Source of the DNA: Actinomycetospora chiangmaiensis DSM 45062
GTDB taxonomy: Bacteria; Actinomycetota; Actinomycetes; Mycobacteriales; Pseudonocardiaceae
Length of the DNA: 64,000 nucleotides
NCBI RefSeq assembly: GCF_000379625.1
Contig: NZ_KB903218.1
Location: forward strand, 541,726 to 605,725
Direction of reading: 5' to 3'
Positions 34,980 through 43,766 of the stretch are shown piece by piece (within the stretch, counting starts at the first letter, position 1; every line of letters starts with the position of its first letter). The notes under the pieces are model-generated. The model saw only the letters and a list, made by a program, of their open reading frames with translations. It did no database searches and had not been told where the DNA came from. Made by a program: the position numbers and the translations under genes.

Positions 34980-35083
34980 GCCGGCCGGCCGAACCTGCAC
35001 CACCCGACGTCGTAACTCCGCTCGTCGCCTCGAACTGGCGTGCTACTCCTCATGGCGGGGTCATGACACGGGGGGGAACGGCA

Positions 35084-35221
35084 GTGATCGAGTCGTGGAT
35101 GTTGTTCGTGCTCGTCGGGATCGTCATCGGGTACTTCCTCGGGCGGTGGCGCGCCGAGACCGGACGGGCGCGGCGTGACGGGCGCAACGCGTGGAACGGG
35201 CGCAAGAACTACCGCTCCTAG
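35084..35221 (+). CDS. Small single-span membrane protein
   Basis: 45 residues, VIESWMLFVLVGIVIGYFLGRW followed by a basic, Asn/Arg-rich tail ending GRKNYRS. One clear transmembrane helix then a cytoplasmic tail. GTG 35084 has a G-rich Shine-Dalgarno (GGGGGGAA) 7 nt upstream; ATG 35063 is an alternative. No named family. Confidence 0.5.
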   Translation: MIESWMLFVLVGIVIGYFLGRWRAETGRARRDGRNAWNGRKNYRS

Positions 35222-35303
35222 GGCGTCCCGGGCCCCGCCTTCCGGTCGGACGGGCGATCGCGACAGGATCGTCGCGAACCGACACCGCCGGAGGAAGCAC
35301 GCG

Positions 35304-36314
35304 ATGCGCTACGACGACGACGCCCAGCTCGACGCGTCCGAGGTCACCGACCAGCGGGGCGGCTCCGGGGGGTCGTCCGGCCTCGGCGGCTTCGGCGGTG
35401 GGGGAGGCGGCGGCGGGCTGATCGGCCTGGTCCTCGGCCTGCTCCTGCGGGGACGGGGCGGGAAGGCGACCCTCGGCGTCGTCGTGCTCGCGGTGGTCGG
35501 GTTCCTCGCCGTGCAGTTCCTCGGCGGCGGCTCCGGCACGACGGCGGGGGTCGCGGGCGGCTTCGGGCAGCCCGGCGGCCCGGCGAAGGTCGGCACCAGC
35601 GACCTCGCGAGCGAGTGCCGCACCGGCGCCGACGCGAACACCAAGCTCGACTGCGCCATCGTCGCCGACATCAACTCGATCCAGGGCTACTGGTCGGGCG
35701 GCGGGTACGCGCGGGCGTCCGGGGCGGTGCGGGGCGCCCAGCCCACCTACCAGCGCGTCGACACGGTGTTCTTCAGCGGTGGGGTGCGCACCGCGTGCGG
35801 CTCGGCCGACGCCAGCGCGGGGCCCTTCTACTGCCCCGGCGACAACCTCGTCTACATCGACCTGAGCTTCTACGACCAGCTCAAGCAGCAGTTCGGCGCC
35901 CAGGGCGGCCCGCTGGTGAACGCCTACGTGCTCGCCCACGAGTACGGCCACCACGTCCAGGCGCAGCTCGGTACCGAGGCGAAGGTCCGCACCCGTCAGG
36001 GCGCGTCGTCGGACTCGGTCCGCCTCGAGCTGCAGGCCGACTGCTACGCGGGCGTGTGGATGAACCACGCGAGCCAGCCGGCCAACGGCCGCCCGGCGCT
36101 GATCCAGGACATCACGCAGGCCGACCTGGCCTCCGCCGTCGACGCCGCCTCGCGGATCGGCGACGACTACATCCAGGGCAAGCTCGGGGGCGGCACGGTG
36201 AACCCCGACTCCTTCACCCACGGCTCGTCGGACCAGCGCAAGCGGTGGCTGACCACCGGGTTCACCGGCGGCGACCCGACGCGCTGCGACACGTTCTCGA
36301 CGAACTCGCTCTGA
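35304..36314 (+). CDS. Neutral zinc metallopeptidase, YpfJ family
   Basis: A 336-residue membrane-anchored protease. The acidic/Gly-rich N-terminus, one transmembrane helix (ATLGVVVLAVVGFLAVQFLGG, residues about 50-70) and the extracellular domain are in the usual order. The active-site motif is VLAHEYGHHVQ (about 210-220), and the third ligand region is LELQADCYAGVW. Family features FFSGGVRTACGSADASAGPFYCPGDNLVYIDLSFYDQL are all present. GGAGGAAG precedes ATG 35304. The substrate is unknown. Confidence 0.93.
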   Translation: MRYDDDAQLDASEVTDQRGGSGGSSGLGGFGGGGGGGGLIGLVLGLLLRGRGGKATLGVVVLAVVGFLAVQFLGGGSGTTAGVAGGFGQPGGPAKVGTSDLASECRTGADANTKLDCAIVADINSIQGYWSGGGYARASGAVRGAQPTYQRVDTVFFSGGVRTACGSADASAGPFYCPGDNLVYIDLSFYDQLKQQFGAQGGPLVNAYVLAHEYGHHVQAQLGTEAKVRTRQGASSDSVRLELQADCYAGVWMNHASQPANGRPALIQDITQADLASAVDAASRIGDDYIQGKLGGGTVNPDSFTHGSSDQRKRWLTTGFTGGDPTRCDTFSTNSL

Positions 36315-36335
36315 CCGGCGCCGTCTGGGCGGCCG

Positions 36336-36392
36336 CGACGGTGACGCCAGGCAGGTCCGGGGCGACCGGAGGCTGCCTGACGTCACCCTCGC
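36336..36392. repeat. Palindromic repeat (family 3), second copy, between convergent genes
   Basis: CGACGGTGACGCCAGGCAG (36336-36354) pairs with CTGCCTGACGTCACCCTCG (36373-36391) at all but about two positions. The right arm matches that of 9203-9262. It lies between the 3' ends of the YpfJ-type protease and the peptide transporter. Confidence 0.8.
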
Positions 36393-36405
36393 CGAGGCCT
36401 CCTGC

Positions 36406-37941
36406 TCAGCGCACGCCCTGCATCGCCCGCTTCACCCACGGCGCGAGCGCGAGGAGGACGCCGCCGAGTACCAGGGCGACGACGCCGAGGACGCTGAAGT
36501 AGGTCCCCTCGACCGTCGGGTCGTAGAGCTTCGCCAGGGTGCCCGCGAGCGCCGAGCCCAGGGAGACCGACAGGTAGTACAGCGCCACCGTCTGATTGCG
36601 GAACAGGGCCGGTCCGATCCGGGTGGACAGCGAGAGGCCCACCGGGGACAGGTTCATCTCGGCCAGCGCGAACACGAGCAGGATCAGGATGATCGCGAGC
36701 AGCGGGGTCGTGTTCCCCGTGCCGCCGGCCCAGGGCAGGAAGAGCAGGAACGCCGCGCCCATGCCTGCCGCGCCGATCGCGAACTTGACCGGCGTGGAGG
36801 GACCCCGCTCGCCGAGCCTGGTCCAGAGCACGGCGAACAGCGGGGCGAGCACGATCACGAAGAACGGCTCGAGGGAGTTGACGAACTCGGTCGGCATCTC
36901 CCACCCGCCGATCACCCGGTCGAGGCGCTCGTCGGCGTAGATCTCCACGACGGAGAACTGCTGCTGGAAGAGCGACCAGAACACCACGCTGGCCAGGAAC
37001 ATCGGGATGAAGGACCGCACCCGACTCCGCTCCACGCTCGTCACCCTGGGGCTGGAGAGCAGCACCGTGAAGATGCCGACGGCGATCACGGCGACGACGA
37101 TCGCGACCGCGGTCGAGAGGTTCTCGGCGGTCAGGACCCCGGTCACGAACAGCAGGGCGACGACGACGCCGACGACCACGACACCCATGACCGGCCGCGT
37201 CAGCCCGCCGCGGGGCAGCGGGTTCGGGACGACGGACGCCGAGTCCGGCAGGTTCTTGCGGCCCGTGACGTAGATGCCGAGGCCCACCGCCATGCCGACC
37301 GCCGCGAGGCCGAAGGCCCAGTGGAAGCCGAACGTCGTGCGGGTCAGACCGGTGAGCAGCGGGCCGACCAGGGCGCCGATGTTCACGCCCATGTAGAAGA
37401 TCGAGAACCCGGCGTCGGCGCGCGGGTCGTCGCGGCGGTAGAGCGAGCCGACCACCGAGGTCGCGGCCGTCTTCACCCCGCCGGAGCCGAGCGCGACGAG
37501 CGAGAGGCCGACCGCGACACCGGCGATGCCGGGGATGACCGCGAGGGCGAGGTGGCCGAGCATGACGATGCAGGCCGCACCGAACAGCGTGCGTTCGGCG
37601 CCGAGCAGCCGGTCCGCAATCCAGGCGCCGGCGACGCAGGCGAGGTAGACGGTGCCCGCGTAGGCGCCGACGATGCTCGTCGCCTCGCTCTTCTCCAGGC
37701 CCAGACCGCCCTCGGCGACCTGGTAGTAGAGGTAGAGCGTCATGACGGCCTGCATGCCGTAGAAGCTGAAGCGCTCCCACAGCTCCACGGAGAAGAGGTT
37801 CGCGAGCGCGAGGGGATGGCCGAAGAACCGGCGGTCGGCGGAGAAGTCCTGGCCGGGATCGGGTGCGTCGGCCGTCGTCACGCGCCCGTCAGCGGGGTCG
37901 ACCGCCTTCGGGTCGTCGGGGTTACCAGGGGTGATGGTCAC
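36406..37941 (-). CDS. Proton-dependent oligopeptide transporter (POT/PTR family)
   Basis: 511 residues, about 14 helices. The ExxER proton/peptide motif is in helix 1 (VELWERFSFYGMQAVMTLYL). GAYAGTVYLACVAGAWIADRLLGAERTLFGA and FSIFYMGVNIGALVGPLLTG are the PTR2 signatures. It takes up di- and tripeptides with protons. GTG 37941 (VTITPGNPDDPK) is chosen; an ATG at 38070 would abut the lactate permease start and removes the shared promoter region. Confidence 0.92.
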   Translation of the reverse strand: MTITPGNPDDPKAVDPADGRVTTADAPDPGQDFSADRRFFGHPLALANLFSVELWERFSFYGMQAVMTLYLYYQVAEGGLGLEKSEATSIVGAYAGTVYLACVAGAWIADRLLGAERTLFGAACIVMLGHLALAVIPGIAGVAVGLSLVALGSGGVKTAATSVVGSLYRRDDPRADAGFSIFYMGVNIGALVGPLLTGLTRTTFGFHWAFGLAAVGMAVGLGIYVTGRKNLPDSASVVPNPLPRGGLTRPVMGVVVVGVVVALLFVTGVLTAENLSTAVAIVVAVIAVGIFTVLLSSPRVTSVERSRVRSFIPMFLASVVFWSLFQQQFSVVEIYADERLDRVIGGWEMPTEFVNSLEPFFVIVLAPLFAVLWTRLGERGPSTPVKFAIGAAGMGAAFLLFLPWAGGTGNTTPLLAIILILLVFALAEMNLSPVGLSLSTRIGPALFRNQTVALYYLSVSLGSALAGTLAKLYDPTVEGTYFSVLGVVALVLGGVLLALAPWVKRAMQGVR

Positions 37942-37966
37942 GGACCGACACCCTGACAAAACTGAG

Positions 37967-37978
37967 TGGTCCGCACCA
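37967..37978. promoter_or_regulatory. Candidate GntR/LldR-like dyad upstream of lactate permease
   Basis: TGGT-CCGC-ACCA resembles FadR-subfamily GntR sites, though with 4 rather than 3 central bases. It lies in the 135-base divergent gap. Confidence 0.25.
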
Positions 37979-38076
37979 GTAGGTGTCGGAAATTCCGTCA
38001 AGTGGATGTGCGGTGGCGTGCGTGACCATGAAAGGGGTATCAAGCGCGGCAACTCGACGACGAGGAGCAACCGCCC

Positions 38077-39732
38077 ATGTACGTGCAGCAGTACGCGCCG
38101 GTGCTGAAGTCGCTGGCCTGGAGTTCGTTGGTGGCGGCGCTGCCGCTTCTCGTGCTGTTCGTCCTGCTCGGCGGGCTACGGGTCCGGGCATGGCTGGCCG
38201 CGATCATCGCGCTGGTGGTGTCGCTGCTGGTCGCGGTCCTCGTGTACGCCATGCCGGTCGGGCAGGCCCTGCTCGCGGGCAGCGAGGGCGCGGTGTTCGG
38301 GTTCTTCCCGATCCTCTGGATCGTCATCAACGCCCTGTGGATCTACCGGATGACGGTACGCACCGGGCACTTCGACGTACTCCGGCGCTCCTTCAGTTCG
38401 GTGTCGGACGACCAGCGCGTCCAGGCGATCATCATCGCCTTCGCGTTCGGCGCGCTGCTCGAGGCACTGGCGGGCTTCGGGGCGCCGGTCGCCATCTGCA
38501 CGGTCATGCTCATGGCGGTCAACTTCCACCCGCTGAAGGCCGCGGTGGTGGCCCTCGTCGCGAACACCGCGCCGGTCGCCTTCGGCGCGATCGCCGTTCC
38601 GATCACGACCCTCGCCCAGGTCACCGGCCTGCCCGAGGACGTCCTCGGCGCCGTCGTCGGGCGCCAGACCCCCGTGCTCGCGGTGTTCGTGCCGTTCGTC
38701 CTCGTGGCCCTCGTCGACGGTGTACGCGGGCTGCGCGAGACCTGGGGCGTCGCGCTCGTCGGCGGCCTGGTCTTCGCGGTCGCCCAGTTCCTCACGTCGA
38801 ACTTCTTGTCCGTCCCGCTCACCGACATCGTGGCGTCCCTGCTCTGCGCCGGCGCCGTGGTCCTGACCGTCCGCGCCCGGCGCGGGAGTGCGGACCGGGT
38901 GGCGGTGGCAGCCGGGGGAGGGGACGTTCCCGACGCCGGGTCCGGTCGCCACGGCGGGGTCGACACGGCTCCGGAGCCCCCCGAGCGGGACTCCGCCCGC
39001 GACACCCTGCTGGCCTACCTGCCCTACATCATCATCATCGCGCTCTTCTCCATCCAGCAGATCCCGCCGGTGAAGAAGGCGATCGACGCCACGACCGTGA
39101 AGTTCCGGTGGCCGGGGCTGGACGTGCGCTCGCCCTCGGGGAGCCAGGTCTCCTCGACCACCTTCACGTTCAACTGGCTGGCCACCGCCGGGACCATCCT
39201 GCTGATCGCGGGTCTGATCACCGTGCTCGTGCTGCGCGTCGCGCCCCGCACCGCCGTCGGCTCGTACGGGCAGACGCTCTCCGAGCTGCGCACGGCGATC
39301 GTGACGGTGATGGCGGTCCTCGCCCTCGCCTACGTCATGAACCTCTCGGGCCAGACCATCACGATCGGCCAGTGGCTCGCGGCCACGGGCGGGTTCTTCG
39401 CGGTGCTCTCGCCGGTCCTGGGCTGGCTCGGCGTGGCCGTGACCGGCTCGGACACCTCGTCGAACTCGCTGTTCGGCGCCCTGCAGGTCGCCGCGGCCCA
39501 GCGCAGCGGCCTCGACCCGGTGCTGCTCGCCGCCGCCAACACCTCCGGTGGCGTGCTCGGCAAGATGGTGTCGCCGCAGAACCTGGCGATCGCCGCGTCG
39601 GCTGTGGGCATGGCCGGGCGCGAGGGCGAGATCTTCCGCCGCGTCCTGCCGTGGAGCCTGGCCTTCCTCGCCGGGATGGCGCTGCTCGTCTTCCTGCAGT
39701 CGACGCCGGTGCTCGGCTGGATGCTGCCCTAG
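38077..39732 (+). CDS. lctP: L-lactate permease
   Basis: A 551-residue LctP/LldP-family lactate:proton symporter, about 13 helices. Family hallmarks: SEGAVFGFFPILWIVINALWIYRMTVRTG, ALLEALAGFGAPVAICTVMLM, NTAPVAFGAIAVPITTL, VTGSDTSSNSLFGALQ and ANTSGGVLGKMVSPQNLAIA. A polar loop at about residues 268-310 is longer than usual and low-complexity. A GAGGAG box precedes ATG 38077. No lldEFG or lldD is adjacent. Confidence 0.95.
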   Translation: MYVQQYAPVLKSLAWSSLVAALPLLVLFVLLGGLRVRAWLAAIIALVVSLLVAVLVYAMPVGQALLAGSEGAVFGFFPILWIVINALWIYRMTVRTGHFDVLRRSFSSVSDDQRVQAIIIAFAFGALLEALAGFGAPVAICTVMLMAVNFHPLKAAVVALVANTAPVAFGAIAVPITTLAQVTGLPEDVLGAVVGRQTPVLAVFVPFVLVALVDGVRGLRETWGVALVGGLVFAVAQFLTSNFLSVPLTDIVASLLCAGAVVLTVRARRGSADRVAVAAGGGDVPDAGSGRHGGVDTAPEPPERDSARDTLLAYLPYIIIIALFSIQQIPPVKKAIDATTVKFRWPGLDVRSPSGSQVSSTTFTFNWLATAGTILLIAGLITVLVLRVAPRTAVGSYGQTLSELRTAIVTVMAVLALAYVMNLSGQTITIGQWLAATGGFFAVLSPVLGWLGVAVTGSDTSSNSLFGALQVAAAQRSGLDPVLLAAANTSGGVLGKMVSPQNLAIAASAVGMAGREGEIFRRVLPWSLAFLAGMALLVFLQSTPVLGWMLP

Positions 39733-39778
39733 GCCGGGGCGGCCCGCGTCCGGTCGCCCGTCGCGGCCGCGTCGGAGA

Positions 39779-40618
39779 TCAGGGCTCTCCGACGCGGTGC
39801 AGGGCGAGGATGCCGTCGGCGGCGCCCGTCTGCTGCCAGGTGCCGGACGCCGCCGTCCAGGTCCGCCCGTCGTAGGTGACGCGGTCGAGGGCGAGGCGGG
39901 TCGAGTGCGCGACCAGCCACGACGCGATCGCCCACCCGTTCTCCGCGTTCTGCGGCCCGGAGAGCCGGGCGTTGCCGAGCTCGGCCCGCGCGAGCCCGGC
40001 CACGGTGTCCTTGGGGGGCGCCGACAGGTCGAGGTCGGTGCAGGTCAACCCGCCCGGGTTCTGTCCGAGGAAGTTGACGGCGAGGGTGCGCGCCTCGGGT
40101 TCGTGGTCGGCGTAGGCCTCGGGGAAGCCGCTGCGCTGCACCCGCTGGGCGGCCTCGGTGACGTCCATGTCGGCCCAGCCCGGCGTCGCGAGCAGCGCCT
40201 CGTAGAACTTGGTCGACGAGGTGACGGTGTCGAGCAGCTCGGACACCGTGCCCCAGCCCTGCGAGGGCCGCTGCTGGAAGAGGCCGACCGAGTCGCGGTC
40301 GCCGCCGGGCAGGTTGGCCAGCGTCGACTCCTGGATCGCGGTGGCCAGGGCGATCGTGATCGCGCGGTCGGGGGCACCGAGCTTGCGGCCGACCGCGGCG
40401 ATCGTCGCGGCGTTGTCCATCTGCTCCGGCGACCCGCTCCAGCTCGACCGCAGCCCCGGTGAGTTCGCGGGAGCGGTGACGGTGCAGGTCGGCCGGGCCG
40501 CGGGACCGGTGCCGGTCACGACGACCACCAGCACGACGAGCGCCAGCACCACGACGACGGCGAGCGCCGCGGGGAGCACCCAACGCGGCTGCCGACCGGC
40601 CCGCACGAAGCTCGCCAC
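39779..40618 (-). CDS. Membrane-anchored lysozyme-like protein
   Basis: 279 residues. There is an N-terminal transmembrane helix (WVLPAALAVVVVLALVVLVVVVTG), then an extracytoplasmic domain. The stretch ATIAAVGRKLGAPDRAITIALATAIQESTLANL..GDRDSVGLFQQRPSQGWG matches the lysozyme-like/soluble-lytic-transglycosylase core seen in actinobacterial secreted proteins; the Glu in AIQES would be catalytic. A peptidoglycan role is inferred. GTG 40618 (VASFVRAG) is used rather than upstream starts that run over the divergent operator. Confidence 0.68.
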   Translation of the reverse strand: MASFVRAGRQPRWVLPAALAVVVVLALVVLVVVVTGTGPAARPTCTVTAPANSPGLRSSWSGSPEQMDNAATIAAVGRKLGAPDRAITIALATAIQESTLANLPGGDRDSVGLFQQRPSQGWGTVSELLDTVTSSTKFYEALLATPGWADMDVTEAAQRVQRSGFPEAYADHEPEARTLAVNFLGQNPGGLTCTDLDLSAPPKDTVAGLARAELGNARLSGPQNAENGWAIASWLVAHSTRLALDRVTYDGRTWTAASGTWQQTGAADGILALHRVGEP

Positions 40619-40665
40619 CGCCCCAGCATCCCATCCGCGTCGGTTTCGCCCGGGTGACGCCCGGG

Positions 40666-40691
40666 CATGATGTCTTGGTGACCAAGACATC
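40666..40691. promoter_or_regulatory. 23-bp perfect palindrome over the start of the TspO-like gene
   Basis: GATGTCTTGGT (40669-40679), a central G, then its exact complement (40681-40691). It covers the GTG start 40678 and the expected transcription start; CATGAT (40666-40671) is a plausible -10. It is the binding-site shape of a dimeric repressor whose gene is not adjacent. Confidence 0.65.
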
Positions 40692-41463
40692 GGATGCCGC
40701 CCGCGCCGTGGCGGTGCTCGTGACGGCGCTCGCCCAGTTCGTCGTCGGGTCGATCGGCGGGTCGGGGGCCCTCGGGCGGCCGATCGCGGAGGTGTCCGCG
40801 GAACTCTCGACCCCGATCGTCCCCGCCGGCGGAGCCTTCGCGATCTGGGGCCTGATCTACCTGGGCGTCCTCGTCCTCGCGGTCCGCCAGGTGCTGCCCT
40901 CGCAGTGGGCGCGCCCCGTCCACCGCGCCACCGGGTGGTGGCTGGTGGGGGCCGCGATCGCCAACATGGCCTGGATCGTGCTCTTCTCGCAGCCCCTGCC
41001 GGGCCTCGCGGAGATCGTGATCATCGTCCTGCTCGTGTGCCTCGCCGTGGTGCTCGCCCGCCTCGCCACCTTCCCGACAACCGGTGCGGACCGTTGGCTC
41101 CTCGCGGTCCCGGTCGCGTTCTACGCGGGTTGGGTGAGCGTCGCGACCGTCGTCGGCACGGCGGTCACCGGCGTCTGGGCCGGCCTGCCCGGGACCGGCG
41201 GGGTGGCGATCGCGCTCGGCGTCGTGATGCTGGTCGTCACCGGCCTCATCGCGGCGGCGGTGGTGACGGCGGGCCCGGCGCCGGTGGCCTACGCGGCGGC
41301 CGTGCTCTGGGCGCTCGGCGGCATCGTCGTGGCCGGACGCCCGGTGCTCGTGGTGATCGCCGCCGTCGTCGCCGCGGCGGTCGTGGTGGCTGCGGTGGTG
41401 CGCCGACTCGTGGCGGACGGCACGCTCCGGGTGCGTCGGCCGCGGCCCGCCCGGGTCGCGTAG
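40678..41463 (+). CDS. TspO/MBR-like membrane protein
   Basis: 261 residues, about eight hydrophobic segments, longer than the classic five-helix TspO (about 160). PAGGAFAIWGLIYLGVLVLAVRQ resembles the TspO 'WxxLYxxMG'-region, and WWLVGAAIANMAWIVLFSQ fits the second conserved block. It ends in a basic tail (RRLVADGTLRVRRPRPARVA). A tryptophan-rich sensory protein relative is the best guess. Starts earlier than GTG 40678 would put the palindrome fully inside the gene. Confidence 0.6.
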   Translation: MTKTSDAARAVAVLVTALAQFVVGSIGGSGALGRPIAEVSAELSTPIVPAGGAFAIWGLIYLGVLVLAVRQVLPSQWARPVHRATGWWLVGAAIANMAWIVLFSQPLPGLAEIVIIVLLVCLAVVLARLATFPTTGADRWLLAVPVAFYAGWVSVATVVGTAVTGVWAGLPGTGGVAIALGVVMLVVTGLIAAAVVTAGPAPVAYAAAVLWALGGIVVAGRPVLVVIAAVVAAAVVVAAVVRRLVADGTLRVRRPRPARVA

Positions 41464-41516
41464 CCGTCGGTACCCCGCGCCGGGACCCGCCGTCAGGGCC
41501 GTCGGCCCCCGTCGAA

Positions 41517-41577
41517 GATCAACAGTCCCTGCACGGGCTCCCGGACCCCGGTTCAGCCCGCCGAAGGGCTGTTGATC
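41517..41577. repeat. Imperfect REP-like palindrome in a 316-base gap
   Basis: GATCAACAGTCCCTGCACGG (from 41517) and the arm ending CTGTTGATC (41556-41577) pair at about 17 of 22 positions. The rest of the gap (41464-41779) is a G/C-rich low-complexity stretch (CCGGCC/GCCGAGCC repeats, 41590-41700) with no supportable gene. Confidence 0.65.
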
Positions 41578-41779
41578 ATGATGGCCGGTCCGGCGTCAGC
41601 GCGACCCGGCCCGCCGAGCCGGCCCGCGCGACCCGGCCAGCCGAGCCAGCCGGCCGGGCGGCAGGTCGGGCGCCCGCGACCCCCGCCCGCCGGGCCGTCC
41701 CGCCCGCTCGGCGCGCGCACAGGGAGCGCACAGCAACGGCACACCCGGTGGTGAGGATGGGCGGTGATCATCAGCGTCC

Positions 41780-43726
41780 GTGACCGCCACACTCACCCGC
41801 CCGGCTGCCCCCACGGGTCGTCGGGAACGCCACTGGTTCCGACCGGCCCTCGCCGTGGTCGTCGCCCTCTCCGCGCTGATCGACCTGTGGGACCTCGGCG
41901 CGCAGGGCGACGCGAACCCGTTCTACGCCGCGGCCGTGCAGGCCTCGACCCGCAACCCCGTCGCGTGGCTGTTCGCGGCGGTGGACGCGCCCGGGTTCAT
42001 CACGGTCGACAAGCCGCCGGCCGACAACTGGTGGATGGGGCTCTGGGCGAACGTCTTCGGGTTCTCACCCTGGTCGATGCTGATCCCGCAGGCGCTGCTC
42101 GGGATCGGGTCCGTGGTGCTGCTCGTGTTCGCGGTGCGCCGCTGGTGCGGGGACGCGGCCGCGATCGGGGCGGGCGCGGTGCTGGCGCTGACGCCGGTCG
42201 TGGTGATCATGTCGCGGTTCGACGACCCCGACCCGATGCTGACCTTCCTGCTGGTGGCGGCCGCCTACACGCTCGTCCGCGCCGTCGACGCCGTCGGTGC
42301 CCGGTCGGCGACCGCATGGTTGGCCGCCACGGGCGTGCTCATCGGGCTCGGGTTCCTCGCGAAGATGGGCGTCGCGCTGCTGGTGCTGCCGGCGTTCGCG
42401 GTGACGTTCCTCGTCGTGGCCACCGGTACGTGGGCGCGGCGGCTGGGGCAGCTCCTCGTCGGGGGCCTCGGGGTCGTGGTGGGCGCCGGGTGGTTCCTCG
42501 CCCTGGTGTCGCTCTGGCCGGCGTCGCAGCGGCCGTGGATCGGCGGGTCGGACGACAACTCGCTGCTCCAGCTCGCGGTCGGCTACAACGGGTTGTCGCG
42601 GCTGCAGGGCCGGGGCGGCGGTGCCGGCGGTGGCGGCGGACGGCCCGGCGGGTTCGGCGGCGGTGACGCGCCCGGCCTGACGCGGCTGTTCACCGGCGAG
42701 TTCGCCGGTCAGATCGCGTGGCTGCTGCCGGTCGCGGTGCTCGCCCTGGTGGCCCTGCTGTGGGCGACCCGCCGCGCGCCGCGGGGCGACCGCACCCGCG
42801 CGGCGGCCCTGCTCTGGGGCGGGTGGCTGCTGGTGAGCGGCGCGGTGTTCTCGTTCATGGCCGGGACCGTGCACTCGTACTACACGATCGTCATGGCCCC
42901 GGCGGTCGCGGCGCTGGTGGCCGTCGGTGCCCGCGAGGGGTGGCGCCGGCGGGAGATCGTCGCGGCCCGGGTGCTGCTGGCGGTCGGGGTGCTCGGCAGC
43001 GCCGCCTGGGGGTTCGTGCTGCTCGATCGGGCGCCGACCTTCGTGCCCTGGATGCGCTGGCTGGTGCTCCTCGCGGGCGTGCTCGCGGCCGTGGTGCTGC
43101 TCGGCCCGGCCGGGCTGGCGCGGCGCGTTGGCGTCGTGGCCGCCGTCGTGCTGGGCCTGGTCGGTGCGCTCGGCGGGACGACGGCGTGGGCCGTGGACAC
43201 GGTCGCGACGCCGCACACCAGCGCCGACTCCCCGGGGCCCACGGTCCGCGATGCGCGCGGCTCCCGGTACCCGCGTGCCGGGCGACCGGGTGCCCCCGGC
43301 GGCGGTGGCTCCGCCGGGTCCGGTGGCTTCGGGGGCTTCGGCGGCGGCTACGACGGCCGGACGGACCCGCAGGTGACGGCGTTGCTGCGCTCGGCCACCA
43401 CGCAGTGGTCCGCCGCCACCCCGACAACGATGGCCGCCTCCAGCCTCGAACTCGCGAGCGGCACCTCGGTCATGGGCCTCGGCGGGTTCTCCGGGAGCGA
43501 CCCCACACCGACGCTCGGTGCCTTCCAGGACGACGTGACCCGCGGGCTCATCCGCTACTACATCGTCCCGGCGGCGCTCCAGCAGCAGGGCGGCGCCGCC
43601 TCGCAGCGGGGCGGGTACGGCCGCGGAAAGGCCATCCTGCCGATCCAGGAGTGGGTGGCCGCCCACTACACGGGACGCACCGTCGGGTCGGAGACCGTGT
43701 ACGACCTGGCGGGGCCGCGACACTGA
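41780..43726 (+). CDS. GT39-type dolichyl/polyprenyl-phosphate-mannose:protein mannosyltransferase-like protein
   Basis: A 648-residue ArnT/PMT-like membrane glycosyltransferase, about 12 helices. The first extracellular loop has ANPFYAAAVQASTRNPVAWLFAAVDAPGFITVDKPPADNWWMG, where the conserved Asp of GT-C enzymes sits. RFDDPDPMLTFLLVAAAYTL and KMGVALLVLPAFAVTF follow, as in the Streptomyces-type family. There are two Gly-rich loops (RGGGAGGGGGRPGGFGGG; GGGGSAGSGGFGGFGGG) and a C-terminal soluble domain. It likely mannosylates an exported protein or lipid using a polyprenyl-phosphate sugar. Confidence 0.85.
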   Translation: MTATLTRPAAPTGRRERHWFRPALAVVVALSALIDLWDLGAQGDANPFYAAAVQASTRNPVAWLFAAVDAPGFITVDKPPADNWWMGLWANVFGFSPWSMLIPQALLGIGSVVLLVFAVRRWCGDAAAIGAGAVLALTPVVVIMSRFDDPDPMLTFLLVAAAYTLVRAVDAVGARSATAWLAATGVLIGLGFLAKMGVALLVLPAFAVTFLVVATGTWARRLGQLLVGGLGVVVGAGWFLALVSLWPASQRPWIGGSDDNSLLQLAVGYNGLSRLQGRGGGAGGGGGRPGGFGGGDAPGLTRLFTGEFAGQIAWLLPVAVLALVALLWATRRAPRGDRTRAAALLWGGWLLVSGAVFSFMAGTVHSYYTIVMAPAVAALVAVGAREGWRRREIVAARVLLAVGVLGSAAWGFVLLDRAPTFVPWMRWLVLLAGVLAAVVLLGPAGLARRVGVVAAVVLGLVGALGGTTAWAVDTVATPHTSADSPGPTVRDARGSRYPRAGRPGAPGGGGSAGSGGFGGFGGGYDGRTDPQVTALLRSATTQWSAATPTTMAASSLELASGTSVMGLGGFSGSDPTPTLGAFQDDVTRGLIRYYIVPAALQQQGGAASQRGGYGRGKAILPIQEWVAAHYTGRTVGSETVYDLAGPRH

Positions 43727-43766
43727 TCACCCGCACCGGGCACCGTCGCACCGCGAAGATCGGGGT

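Noticed and set aside
9203..36392. CRISPR array from the repeated palindromes
   Set aside because: The copies are kilobases apart, without regular spacers or cas genes.
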